Under the pieces are notes generated by a model. It was not told the DNA's origin. It did not search any database and worked only from the letters and a program-made list of their open reading frames with translations. A stretch of DNA of 64,000 nt from Chitinophaga flava (GTDB lineage Bacteria > Bacteroidota > Bacteroidia > Chitinophagales > Chitinophagaceae). The stretch lies in the NCBI RefSeq assembly GCF_003308995.1, contig NZ_QFFJ01000002.1, positions 1,488,001 through 1,552,000 on the forward strand, in the 5' to 3' direction. A program made the position numbers and the translations under genes. How positions within the stretch are numbered: the first letter of the stretch is position 1; every line of letters starts with the position of its first letter. Positions 17,484 through 27,200 of the stretch are shown piece after piece.

Positions 17484-20400
17484 ATGTTTAGAAAATTCAT
17501 AGAACGGCCAGTATTGGCTACCGTTATATCCATCCTCCTGGTCTTGCTGGGAATACTGGGGCTGGTCACCCTTCCGATGAGCCAGTTCCCGGACATCGCA
17601 CCGCCCAGCGTGGCTGTATCGGCCTCCTATCCGGGTGCCAACGCCGAAGTGGTGGCCCGTTCCGTGGCTACGCCTATTGAAGAGGCGGTGAACGGGGTGG
17701 AGAACATGACTTACATGACCTCCCAATCCAACAACGATGGTTCCATGACGCTCAACGTTTACTTCCGCCTGGGTACCGATCCGGACCTCGCTGCTGTGAA
17801 CGTGCAGAACCGCGTGGCTAAAGCTACCAGCCAGCTGCCGGCAGAAGTATTACAGGCAGGTGTGAGCACCCAGAAAGTGCAGAATGGTATGATCATGGTG
17901 GTGAACCTGCAGAGCGACAAACCGGAGTATAATGAAACCTTCCTGCAGAACTATGCGAAGATCAACATCATCCCGGAGATACAGCGTGTAAAGGGGGTCG
18001 GCCAGGCTATGGTGTTTGGTGCTAAAGATTACTCTATGCGTATCTGGCTGCGCCCTGATCGTTTAACAGCTTACAACATGTCTCCACAGGAAGTACTGGG
18101 CGCCATCCGCGACCAGAACCTGGAAGCTGCGCCCGGTCGTTTTGGTGAAGGCAGTCAGGAGTCTTTCGAGTATGTACTTAAATACAAAGGCAAGTTCAAC
18201 AAGGACAAACAGTATGAAGACATCATTCTTCGTTCGAATGCCGATGGTTCTGTGCTGCGTCTGAAAGATGTTGCCCGCGTTGAATTTGGTTCTTTCACTT
18301 ATGGTAGCGATACCCGGGTAAACGGTAAATATGGTATTGGTATCGCCATTAACCAGACCGCTGGTTCCAATGCGAATGAAATTCAGGAAACGATCAACAA
18401 GCTGATGAAAAAAGCAGAAAAATCTTTTCCTACTGGTATCGAGTACTTTAACATTTACAGTACAAAAGAATATCTGGATGAGTCCATTGATCAGGTGAAA
18501 CATACGCTCATTGAGGCATTTATCCTTGTGTTTATCGTAGTGTTCATATTCCTGCAGGATTTCCGTTCTACCCTGATTCCGGCAATTGCCGTACCAGTGG
18601 CTATTATTGGTACTTTCTTCTTCATGAAGTTGTTTGGTTTCTCCATCAACCTGTTAACACTGTTCGCATTGATCCTTGCGATTGGTATCGTGGTGGATGA
18701 CGCCATTGTGGTGGTGGAAGCGGTCCATGCGAAAATGGAGAAAGGGGCCAATCCGCGTATTGCCACGTTGTCATCCATGCAGGAGATTTCCGGAGCGATC
18801 ATTTCCATTACGTTGGTGATGTCTGCCGTGTTTATCCCGGTAGGTTTCATGGAAGGCCCTGTGGGTGTGTTTTACCGGCAGTTTGCCTTTACCATGGCCA
18901 TCGCCATCCTGATCTCGGCGTTGAACGCGTTAACACTTAGTCCTGCGCTCTGTGCCCTGATCCTGAAAAACAATCATGCCGGTCACGGAGAAGAACATGG
19001 TAAACTGAATGGTCATGCGCAAAAGCCGCAGAGTTTTGGCAAACGTTTCTTTGCCGCCTTTAACGTAGGCTTTAATGCGATGACAGAAAAATATGTCCGC
19101 AGTCTGCAGTTCCTCATCAAACGCAAATGGCTGACGATAGGTGGATTGTTGATCATTGGTGGCGCTACTTTCTGGATGATGCGAAAAACACCTACCGGCT
19201 TTATCCCTACAGAAGACCAGGGTTTTGCCGTGTTTGTAGTGAGCATGCCTCCCGGTTCCTCTCTGGAACGTACCCGTCAGGTGGTAGATAAAGTGGAGCA
19301 TATGATCAAAGATCTGGAAGGGACGCATGCTTATCTGAGCGTGTCCGGTTTCAATTTCATGAGCAACTCCAGCAGCTCCACTTCCGGTGTAGGTTTCATC
19401 AAAATGAAACCACATGCCGAACGTGGTAAGATAAAAGACATGGACGCGCTCATGGGCATGTTGCAGGGCAAATTCGCCACGATTCCCGATGCCAGAGTGT
19501 TTGTGATGAGCCTGCCTACCGTACCAGGCTTCAGTAATGTTGCTGGTTTTGAGGTGGTGCTGCAAGACCGTACCGGTAACGGAGATTTGAGCAAACTGGG
19601 TAACACTGCCTGGGGATTCATTGGTGAGCTGATGAAACGCAAAGAGATTGCTTTTGCCTTCACCACTTTCAATAATGGTCACCCGCAATATGAAATAGAA
19701 ATTGATGACCGTAAAGCCAAACAGCTGGGTATCGCTGTGGGTGACATTCTGCAGACCATGCAGGTGTACTATGGTAGTATGTTTGCTTCTGACTTCAACC
19801 GTTTTGGCAAATACTACCGTGTGATTGTACAGGCCGATGCAGCGCAGCGTCAGGACCCGTCTTCACTGAATGGCGTATACGTAAAAAATCAGCACAATGA
19901 AATGGTGCCGATCAATACCGTAGTATCACTGAAACGCGTATACGGACCAGAGACAGTGACCCGTAACAACCTGTTCAACGCTGTTACCATTAACGGTACG
20001 GTGAAACCAGGCTACGGTAGTGGTGATGCTATCAAGGCAGTGGAAGAAGTGGCCGCGCAGTATCTGCCGAGAGGGTATGCCTACGAATGGGTAGGTATGT
20101 CCAAAGAGGAGATCAGTGCCGGTAGCCAGTCTACCATCATCTTCACCCTGTGTCTGATATTCGTATACTTCCTGCTGGCAGCGCAATATGAAAGTTATAT
20201 CCTGCCACTGGCGGTGATCCTCTCTATACCGTTGGGTATCTTCGGTGTGTTTGTGTTCATCAACCTCTTTGGCATTGAAAATAATATATATGTACAGGTT
20301 GGTTTAATCATGTTGATAGGGCTGCTGGCGAAAAACGCTATCCTGATCGTAGAATATGCGGTACAGAGAAGACGCAGTGGCATGGGACTGGTAGCATCCG

Positions 20401-20678
20401 GTATCCGTGCGGCCCGCCTGCGTCTGCGCCCTATTTTGATGACCTCTTTTGCCTTTATCGCAGGTCTGTTGCCGCTGATGCGTGCTACCGGATCGTCTGC
20501 GTTGGGTAACCGTTCCATCAGTACTGGCGCCGCCGGCGGCATGCTCACCGGTGTGATATTGGGTGTGTTTGCGATACCGGTATTGTTTGTGATCTTCCAG
20601 TACCTGCAGGAGAAAGTAAGCCGTAAACCGATAGTGGAGAAAAAAGAACAGGAAGAGTTTGCAGAAATGGTGCACTAA
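17484..20678 (+). CDS. RND efflux pump, HAE-1 family inner-membrane transporter
   Basis: 1,064 residues, the normal AcrB/MexB length. It starts with the family hallmark FRKFIERPVLATVISILLVLLG and shows SQFPDIAPPSVAVSASYPGA, the porter-domain repeats and twelve expected membrane helices. The proton-relay segment of helix 4 is visible as LILAIGIVVDDAIVVVE with the paired Asp, and the later half carries LIGLLAKNAILIVEYA with the helix-10 Lys. The C-terminus (RPILMTSFAFIAGLLPL) is also typical. It exports amphiphilic compounds driven by the proton gradient. It sits between the adaptor and the outer-membrane channel gene (41 bp downstream), so the three probably form one tripartite system under the upstream AraC regulator. 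Confidence 0.96.
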   Translation: MFRKFIERPVLATVISILLVLLGILGLVTLPMSQFPDIAPPSVAVSASYPGANAEVVARSVATPIEEAVNGVENMTYMTSQSNNDGSMTLNVYFRLGTDPDLAAVNVQNRVAKATSQLPAEVLQAGVSTQKVQNGMIMVVNLQSDKPEYNETFLQNYAKINIIPEIQRVKGVGQAMVFGAKDYSMRIWLRPDRLTAYNMSPQEVLGAIRDQNLEAAPGRFGEGSQESFEYVLKYKGKFNKDKQYEDIILRSNADGSVLRLKDVARVEFGSFTYGSDTRVNGKYGIGIAINQTAGSNANEIQETINKLMKKAEKSFPTGIEYFNIYSTKEYLDESIDQVKHTLIEAFILVFIVVFIFLQDFRSTLIPAIAVPVAIIGTFFFMKLFGFSINLLTLFALILAIGIVVDDAIVVVEAVHAKMEKGANPRIATLSSMQEISGAIISITLVMSAVFIPVGFMEGPVGVFYRQFAFTMAIAILISALNALTLSPALCALILKNNHAGHGEEHGKLNGHAQKPQSFGKRFFAAFNVGFNAMTEKYVRSLQFLIKRKWLTIGGLLIIGGATFWMMRKTPTGFIPTEDQGFAVFVVSMPPGSSLERTRQVVDKVEHMIKDLEGTHAYLSVSGFNFMSNSSSSTSGVGFIKMKPHAERGKIKDMDALMGMLQGKFATIPDARVFVMSLPTVPGFSNVAGFEVVLQDRTGNGDLSKLGNTAWGFIGELMKRKEIAFAFTTFNNGHPQYEIEIDDRKAKQLGIAVGDILQTMQVYYGSMFASDFNRFGKYYRVIVQADAAQRQDPSSLNGVYVKNQHNEMVPINTVVSLKRVYGPETVTRNNLFNAVTINGTVKPGYGSGDAIKAVEEVAAQYLPRGYAYEWVGMSKEEISAGSQSTIIFTLCLIFVYFLLAAQYESYILPLAVILSIPLGIFGVFVFINLFGIENNIYVQVGLIMLIGLLAKNAILIVEYAVQRRRSGMGLVASGIRAARLRLRPILMTSFAFIAGLLPLMRATGSSALGNRSISTGAAGGMLTGVILGVFAIPVLFVIFQYLQEKVSRKPIVEKKEQEEFAEMVH

Positions 20679-20719
20679 CGGACCTGTAACATCAATTATC
20701 AGAAACAGAAAAAAGACAG

Positions 20720-22135
20720 ATGAAAACTAGATATAGCTCATTTTTATTTTTGTTGTTGTCCTTAGTTGTAGGGTTAGCAGCTTGCCGGGTAGGCCGCAAT
20801 TATCAGCGGCCCCCGGTGACGCTGCCCTCACAATTCGGAAATGTGGCCCCCTCAGACAGCAGCATCGCAGAAATGGAATGGAAGAAATTTTTTACGGATG
20901 CCACCTTGCAACAGCTGATCGACAAAGCGCTGACAGGCAATTATGATCTGCAACTGGCCGTAAAACGGGTGGAAACAGCACAGGCCTATCTGAAGCAGGC
21001 CAAAGCAGCATGGCTGCCGGCATTTAATGCACAGGCTACTGCCAACACCAACTTCCCGTCCAAGAAAAGTTTTACCGGTATGAACCTGGCCAACTTTGGT
21101 ATGGGTGATCATATCGAAGATTATAATCTCGGTGTGGGTATGTCATGGGAGATAGATGTATGGGGTAAGATCCGCCGTCAGCGTGAAGCTGCCCAGGCTA
21201 CCCTGTTACAATCCTACGAAGGACAACGTACCGTACAAACAGGACTGGTGGCCGCTATTGCCAGCAGTTATTTTAACCTGCTGATGCTCGACAACCAGCT
21301 GGCCATCGCCAAACGCAATGTGGAACTTAGTGACACGATTGTGCAGATGATCAGCTTGCAGAAAACTGCCGGTGAAGTAACAGAACTGGCGGTACAACAA
21401 GCCATCTCCCAGAAACAAACAGCAGCCCTGCTGGTGCCACAACTGGAACAGGGTATTGCCATTCAGGAAAATGCGATCCGTATTCTGACAGGTGAACTTC
21501 CTGCTCCAATAGGCAGAAACAGCCAGCTGCATGATTTCCAGGTAAGTGATTCCCTGCCAACCGGTATTCCGGCTGCCATGGTGAGCCGCCGTCCGGATGT
21601 GAGAGCCGCGGAAATGGGACTGGTAGCAGCTAACGCCCATGTAGGTGCAGCACAGGGTAATATGTATCCATCTCTGAATATTACCGCTAACGGTGGTGTG
21701 AATGCCTTTAAAGCCAGCAACTGGTTTAGCCTCCCGGCTTCCCTGTTTGGTACAGTGGCTGGAAGCATTACTCAGCCTATCTTCCAGCACCGTGCCCTCA
21801 AAACACAGCTGGAAGTGGCCAAAATACAAAGAGAACAGGCCGTGATCCAGTTCCGCCAGGCTACTCTCAATGCTATCGGTGAAGTAAGCGATGCCCTTGT
21901 GAAACTGGACAAGCTTAAATCACAGCAACAGATTGCCGGTGACCAGGTGAAAACAACCCAGCTGGCCGTACAACAGGCACAGATGCTGTTCCGCAGCGGT
22001 ATGGCTACCTATCTGGAAGTCATCACTGCGCAGGGTCGTGCCCTGCAGGCCGAACTGGGACAGGCAGATGTAGACCGCCAGCGCCTGAGCGCTATGGTTG
22101 ACCTGTACCGCTCACTCGGTGGCGGATGGAAATAA
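20720..22135 (+). CDS. Outer-membrane efflux channel, TolC/NodT-type lipoprotein
   Basis: 471 residues. The N-terminus has a lipobox (VVGLAACRVGRNY), followed by the conserved YQRPPVTLPSQF motif of NodT/OprM factors. Two OEP repeats (about 65-260 and 275-470) carry coiled-coil stretches, with WEIDVWGKIRRQREAAQATL in repeat one and SRRPDVRAAEMGLVAANAHVG in repeat two. TYLEVITAQ near the end is also characteristic. It forms a trimeric channel across the outer membrane that docks on the adaptor and pump encoded just upstream. A good terminator follows the gene, closing the operon. Confidence 0.95.
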   Translation: MKTRYSSFLFLLLSLVVGLAACRVGRNYQRPPVTLPSQFGNVAPSDSSIAEMEWKKFFTDATLQQLIDKALTGNYDLQLAVKRVETAQAYLKQAKAAWLPAFNAQATANTNFPSKKSFTGMNLANFGMGDHIEDYNLGVGMSWEIDVWGKIRRQREAAQATLLQSYEGQRTVQTGLVAAIASSYFNLLMLDNQLAIAKRNVELSDTIVQMISLQKTAGEVTELAVQQAISQKQTAALLVPQLEQGIAIQENAIRILTGELPAPIGRNSQLHDFQVSDSLPTGIPAAMVSRRPDVRAAEMGLVAANAHVGAAQGNMYPSLNITANGGVNAFKASNWFSLPASLFGTVAGSITQPIFQHRALKTQLEVAKIQREQAVIQFRQATLNAIGEVSDALVKLDKLKSQQQIAGDQVKTTQLAVQQAQMLFRSGMATYLEVITAQGRALQAELGQADVDRQRLSAMVDLYRSLGGGWK

Positions 22136-22291
22136 TGATCAAAGAGTATATACTATAGACCGGATTTAGCCGATCGAAAGGAAGTAGAATCCAGCGATGA
22201 TTGCAGATAAAACAACAACAAGATTAATATAGGAATCAACAGATGAATAAAGACTAACCGCAAGAACAGTAAGCCAAAATAGAAAGAGGGG

Positions 22292-22329
22292 CCTCGTCCG
22301 GTGTTTACCGGACGGGGTTTTCTTTTTTA
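22292..22329 (+). terminator. Terminator of the RND efflux operon
   Basis: CCTCGTCCGGT (22292-22302) pairs with ACCGGACGGGG (22307-22317) with a single G-U wobble and a 4-nt loop, followed by TTTTCTTTTTT. The 156 bp between the channel stop codon and this hairpin hold no recognisable gene. Confidence 0.88.
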
Positions 22330-22375
22330 GGAAAAATCTGAGTATTATTATTTTTCATAAAATGTATAATGTTTA

Positions 22376-22383
22376 TATATTTG
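22376..22383 (+). promoter_or_regulatory. Candidate -7 element for the barrel/adhesin operon
   Basis: TATATTTG fits TAnnTTTG. At the expected -33 distance there is TTTC rather than TTTG. A transcript from here would begin about 30 nt before the ATG at 22419 and would exclude the ATG at 22362, which supports the later start. Confidence 0.4.
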
Positions 22384-22418
22384 ATGAATATAATGTATTC
22401 AAGGCCCTATCCCTATAT

Positions 22419-24212
22419 ATGTGTAGAAAACGCTGTTGCCCGACGACGTGGTTTATCCTTCTGTTGCTGTTAGTGTCATCCATAGCCTATTCCCAGGCAT
22501 TGGACCAGCTGGGCATCAAAAAAGGAGTGAGCATGAGTGGTTCTGTCAGTGCCAGTACAACAGCCTACAGTGCCAGCGGTATTGACAGCCGCCGTGACCC
22601 TCTTGCCTGGTATCTCAACGGTAATCTTAATATCAACCTGTTTGGCTATGATATGCCTTTCTCCTTCAGTTATAGTAATCAGGGGAGAAATTATTCCCAG
22701 CCATTCAATCAGTTTCGTTTTGCACCTTCCTATAAATGGGCCAGGGCTTACATCGGCACTACCAGTATGAACTTCAGCAACTATACGCTGGCCGGGCATA
22801 TGTTTGACGGATTAGGTGTAGAACTGACACCCGGCAAATGGCGTCTGTCTGCCATGTATGGTAAACTGCTGAAGGCAGTGCCTTTTGATGTGTTGAAGCC
22901 TGAAAGTTACAACCGTGCTGCCTTTGAGCGTATTGGTTATGGTGTGAAGATGGGATATGAAAATGAAGGTAACGCCTATAGTATTTCCTTGTTCAAAGCA
23001 AAAGACAATGCAGGCTCTATTCCCTATATCCCGGATGATGCCACCATCACACCCCGGGAGAATGTGGCCATGGCCTTCAATGTAAGACAGACTATTCTAA
23101 AGCGTGTATTCGTGGACGTAGAGTACTCCGTATCAGCCCTCAACCGTGATACCCGTTCTGAAAAAAATGCTTTCGACAGCAGTCGTGGTACCTCCAACTT
23201 ACTGGGTAAGTTCCTTGCACCTACCGGCAGCACCCGTTATTTTGATGCCATACAGGCCGGGCTGGGTTATACCGGCAGTTTTTATACGATACAGTTGCGT
23301 TATGAAAGAGTAGCCCCCGATTATGTAACGCTGGGTGCCTACAACGTGGTCAATGATATGCGTAACATCACGATCGCACCGGCTTTTCAGTTATTCGGCG
23401 GCCGGGTGAATATCGCTGCCAACGCCGGTATGCAGGTCAATAACCTGGACAACAGCAAAAACAGTGATGCCAAACGGCTGGTGGCCAACATTAACATGAA
23501 TGTGGTGCCCAACGATCACTGGGCTATCAACGGCGGTTATTCCAACTTCAGCAACTATACCCGCATCCGTCCGCTGGTAGATCCTTATTTCACCAACCCA
23601 CTGGATACACTGGATTTTTATCAGGTCAACAACAACTATAATGGGATGATCATGTATCGCACCGGTAACAAAAAGGTGCAGCATTCCATCTCCCTCAATA
23701 CTTCTTATCAGTTTGCCAGCGATAAAAGCAGCGCCAAAGACGCAACAGAAAATCTCAACAAATTTTTTACCTCCAATCTGAGTTATTCCTATAGTCTGCA
23801 ACCACAGGCCTTGTCGTTGGGTGGTGCGGTGAACTACTATCGCAATACAGCTGCCGGACTGAACACCTCTTTCATGGGGCCGAGTGTAAACATCAATAAA
23901 CAGTATTTCGATAAAACACTGCGCACTGGCCTCACAGCTACCTACAACATGACGCAGGCTACTTCACAACAGGCGGGCGTTGCCACCACTACTAACAGTA
24001 CGCTTTTTAATACTGGTTTCAACATCAATTATTCTCCCAAAACAAAACAGAAAAATGAAAGTACAGGAGGAGAGGGGAAGAAGAAATTATTCAACAACAA
24101 ACAATCGCATAACATCGGAGCTACTGTGATGTGGCTGTTGCGCAGTGCCAGCGGTACACAGCCGGGGTACAATGAATTGACCAGCACCGTGAACTATACC
24201 TATTCATTCTGA
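22419..24212 (+). CDS. Outer-membrane beta-barrel protein paired with the SprB-like adhesin
   Basis: About 597 residues from the ATG at 22419; an in-frame ATG at 22362 would add 19 residues and displace the signal peptide (CRKRCCPTTWFILLLLLVSSIAYSQ). The mature protein is a succession of alternating hydrophobic/polar strands rich in Tyr, Asn, Ser and Gly, ending in VNYTYSF. That terminal aromatic residue is usual for outer-membrane barrels. I do not recognise a named family; it is not a typical PorP/SprF protein, which is about half this length. The adhesin gene begins 13 bp after its stop, so the two are surely cotranscribed. A role in anchoring or exporting the adhesin is inference by analogy with SprB-SprF. 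Confidence 0.78.
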   Translation: MCRKRCCPTTWFILLLLLVSSIAYSQALDQLGIKKGVSMSGSVSASTTAYSASGIDSRRDPLAWYLNGNLNINLFGYDMPFSFSYSNQGRNYSQPFNQFRFAPSYKWARAYIGTTSMNFSNYTLAGHMFDGLGVELTPGKWRLSAMYGKLLKAVPFDVLKPESYNRAAFERIGYGVKMGYENEGNAYSISLFKAKDNAGSIPYIPDDATITPRENVAMAFNVRQTILKRVFVDVEYSVSALNRDTRSEKNAFDSSRGTSNLLGKFLAPTGSTRYFDAIQAGLGYTGSFYTIQLRYERVAPDYVTLGAYNVVNDMRNITIAPAFQLFGGRVNIAANAGMQVNNLDNSKNSDAKRLVANINMNVVPNDHWAINGGYSNFSNYTRIRPLVDPYFTNPLDTLDFYQVNNNYNGMIMYRTGNKKVQHSISLNTSYQFASDKSSAKDATENLNKFFTSNLSYSYSLQPQALSLGGAVNYYRNTAAGLNTSFMGPSVNINKQYFDKTLRTGLTATYNMTQATSQQAGVATTTNSTLFNTGFNINYSPKTKQKNESTGGEGKKKLFNNKQSHNIGATVMWLLRSASGTQPGYNELTSTVNYTYSF

Positions 24213-24225
24213 TAATCAGTTGGAG

Positions 24226-27200
24226 ATGAAAAAATGTTTGTACCTCGTTTCATGGCTTTGCCTTGAGCTACTATCCTGCATTTCAGGATATGGGCAGTAC
24301 ACAACTTCTTTCGAGTTGCCACAGCCTGTAAGGTTTTTCCTCAGTTTGCCTGATAATGGTTCCAACCTGGGTACAGTCCGATGGTATAGTGATTTAGATC
24401 CCGCATATAATGGTTTTTTAGGAGTAATTAACCAGGGACCAGGTTATATGTTATCCGGATATACCAAATATAGTCCGGGCCTTATTATTACCTCAGATCT
24501 GGGTGTTGGCGTCTTAGGAGAGTTTGATGCTTATCCTGTTGACTCAAGATGGTATAATAGAGATGGAGCTTTTCCGCCAGCTTTTTTTAGTTTTAATATA
24601 GGTTTTCCTACGCAGGCAGTGTACGAAATGATTGCTCCAAGGGACCCGGTACCTTCCCAAAGCAATACATCGAACCAGATTTGTGCTAACGAGGGTTTGG
24701 GACTTGAGTCGCGGAACAACTGGCGGCTTTTTGAGTATTTGGGTTACTGTAGCCCTTATACCAGTTGGGAGTTCAGTGTTGGTAATACCAATGTCTGGAC
24801 TGAATTCTATCGGTGTCCATCAGCGTATTATTGCGGCTTTGATCCGCTGGTATGGGTGCCATCCGTGAAGACCGCTCCCGTGAACGTGCGCTTTAGATGC
24901 AGGGTGGTAGCGGTTTATAGCGATATTACCTACTATTCTCCTTATTCCAATCCAACCAATTTCTATACTTTTTTACCACCACCACCAAAGGTAGATGTCA
25001 GTAGGATACAGGTTACCCGTACCTGTAAAGGCTTGAATACCGCGAGAATCATCGTTCCCTCCGGAGCTGTTTCCAGCAACTTTGCCAATATGAGATGGAT
25101 GCTGCGGCCCGGCAATGTTACGCAGCCCTGCGACCCCGGATTGGGAGGAGGTACAGGCTCCAACTGCGGAGATATCGTTGACTGGAGTAATGGAGTAATG
25201 CCTGTAACAGGTGTTATCGACATCAAAAATATTGCTAAAGGCGTGTATACCCTTTGGGTGATCAACGAATCGGGATCAGCAGGAAACTGTTACAAGCCGA
25301 TACAGATTGAGATAAAGGAATATGATGCGCTGACCGTAAGCTCTAATGATACCCAACTGACGCCGGTGAGCTGCTTCGGCGGCAGCGATGGTAAAATTAC
25401 GGTGTTGGGCGCTGGTGGAGCAGGAGACAGTACCGGCTATTTTTTTACGTTAAGAAATAGTACCGGCATTGTAAAAGCAGAACAGCATGGTACCGGTAAC
25501 ACCATTACCTGGACAGGTTTACCCAAAGGAACTTATGTGGCAGAAGTGAGGGATGGACTTTGTGGTGCGGTGCAGTCGGCACCTATTAACATCACTGAAC
25601 CAGCGCAGGTGAAAGGAACTGTACTGCCAACAGCCCCCACCTGTACCAGCCCGGGTAATGGCAGCATCACAGTGGTGCCCGATCCTGGTATCGTTAACTA
25701 TAAATACAATCTGTATAAAGATGGTACGCTCATACAGCAAACTGGCGGAATTCCCTTCAGCAACTATACTTTCAGCGGACTAAACGGAGGGAACTATACG
25801 GTAGAAATACTGAATAATGACAAACTTTCCTGTCCCGGCTGGAGTACCGCTATTACCCTGGATATGGTACCGTCACTCACTCTTTCCATGGATGCCCGCA
25901 ACATGGTGACCTGTGCAGGCGGCAACGACGGTTCATTACAATACACCGCTGCCGGTGGCTCCGGTGGATATATTTTCACCCTCACCAAATCTGGTGGTAG
26001 CCCGGTCAGCAATAGCAACGGTATTTTCAGCGCATTAACCGCCGGTAGTTATACTATCAAAGTACAAAACAGCGTGCCGGGTTGTAACGACGTACTCACA
26101 CAAACAGTGACTATCGCAGAACCGCTACCGCTGCAGGTAAGTCTTCAGAAAACAGACATCACCTGTAACGGCGCCCGGGATGGTATGGTGAAAGCCACTG
26201 CCGGCGGTGGCTCCGGCTTCTATCAATACAAGTGGGAACAACTGAAAGGAGGTGTGTGGGTGACAGATCCTTTCTGGTATGATACCGATATTAAGATCGA
26301 CGCATTAGCTCCGGGTACTTATCGTGTAACCGTTTCCGATAGTAAGTCCGCCAACTGTTCGGTACTTTCAAATACAGTTACCATCACTGAGCTGCCGGCC
26401 CTGCAATCCGGCGGAGTGACTATCAAAGAGGCTACCTGCCTGGCGGATGGTGCTGCCGTTACCCTCTCCGCCAGCGGTGGTGACAACATTTATACCTATG
26501 CCTGGACATTGGACGGCACCAATTACATCACGTTTACTTCGGGTACAGCCCTGCATACGGCCGGTACTTATTATTTCAGGATCAAAGACGGTAAAGGTTG
26601 TACACTGGAGCTGCCGGATGCGTATAATGTTGCGCTGCCAGCTACTGCGCTGGCGTTTACAACACAACTCTCTTCCTACAACGGCTTTAATATCTCTTGT
26701 AATGGTGCAGCAGACGGTAAAATCACCGTGCTGGCAACCGGTGGTAACGGTGGTGCCTATACGGGATATCAATATAAACTGGATAATGGAGCTTATCAAT
26801 CCGGGAATGTGTTTTCAAACCTTGGCCCTGGTACATACGGTATTAGTGTGAAAGATGCCCGTGGATGTGTGGTTACCGGCAGTGTAACATTGGTACAGCC
26901 TTCTCTCCGCATCAATGCCACCCACCAGAATATTGACTGTTATGGTCTTGCTACCGGTAGCATTACCACGAGTATTCAGGGGGGCGCTGCGCCATATCAG
27001 CTCTATGTGAATGGTGCCTTGATGGCTGCTACCACGATCAGTAATCTGGCACAGGGAAGTTATGCGCTGCACGTGACAGATGCCAATGGCTGTACCAAAG
27101 ATACCTCTATTGTGGTTGACTATCTGTATCCGGCATTAGATATCACTACAGCTACGGTAGCGGATATCCGTTGTTTTGGTACTCAGGGTAGTGTTGCACT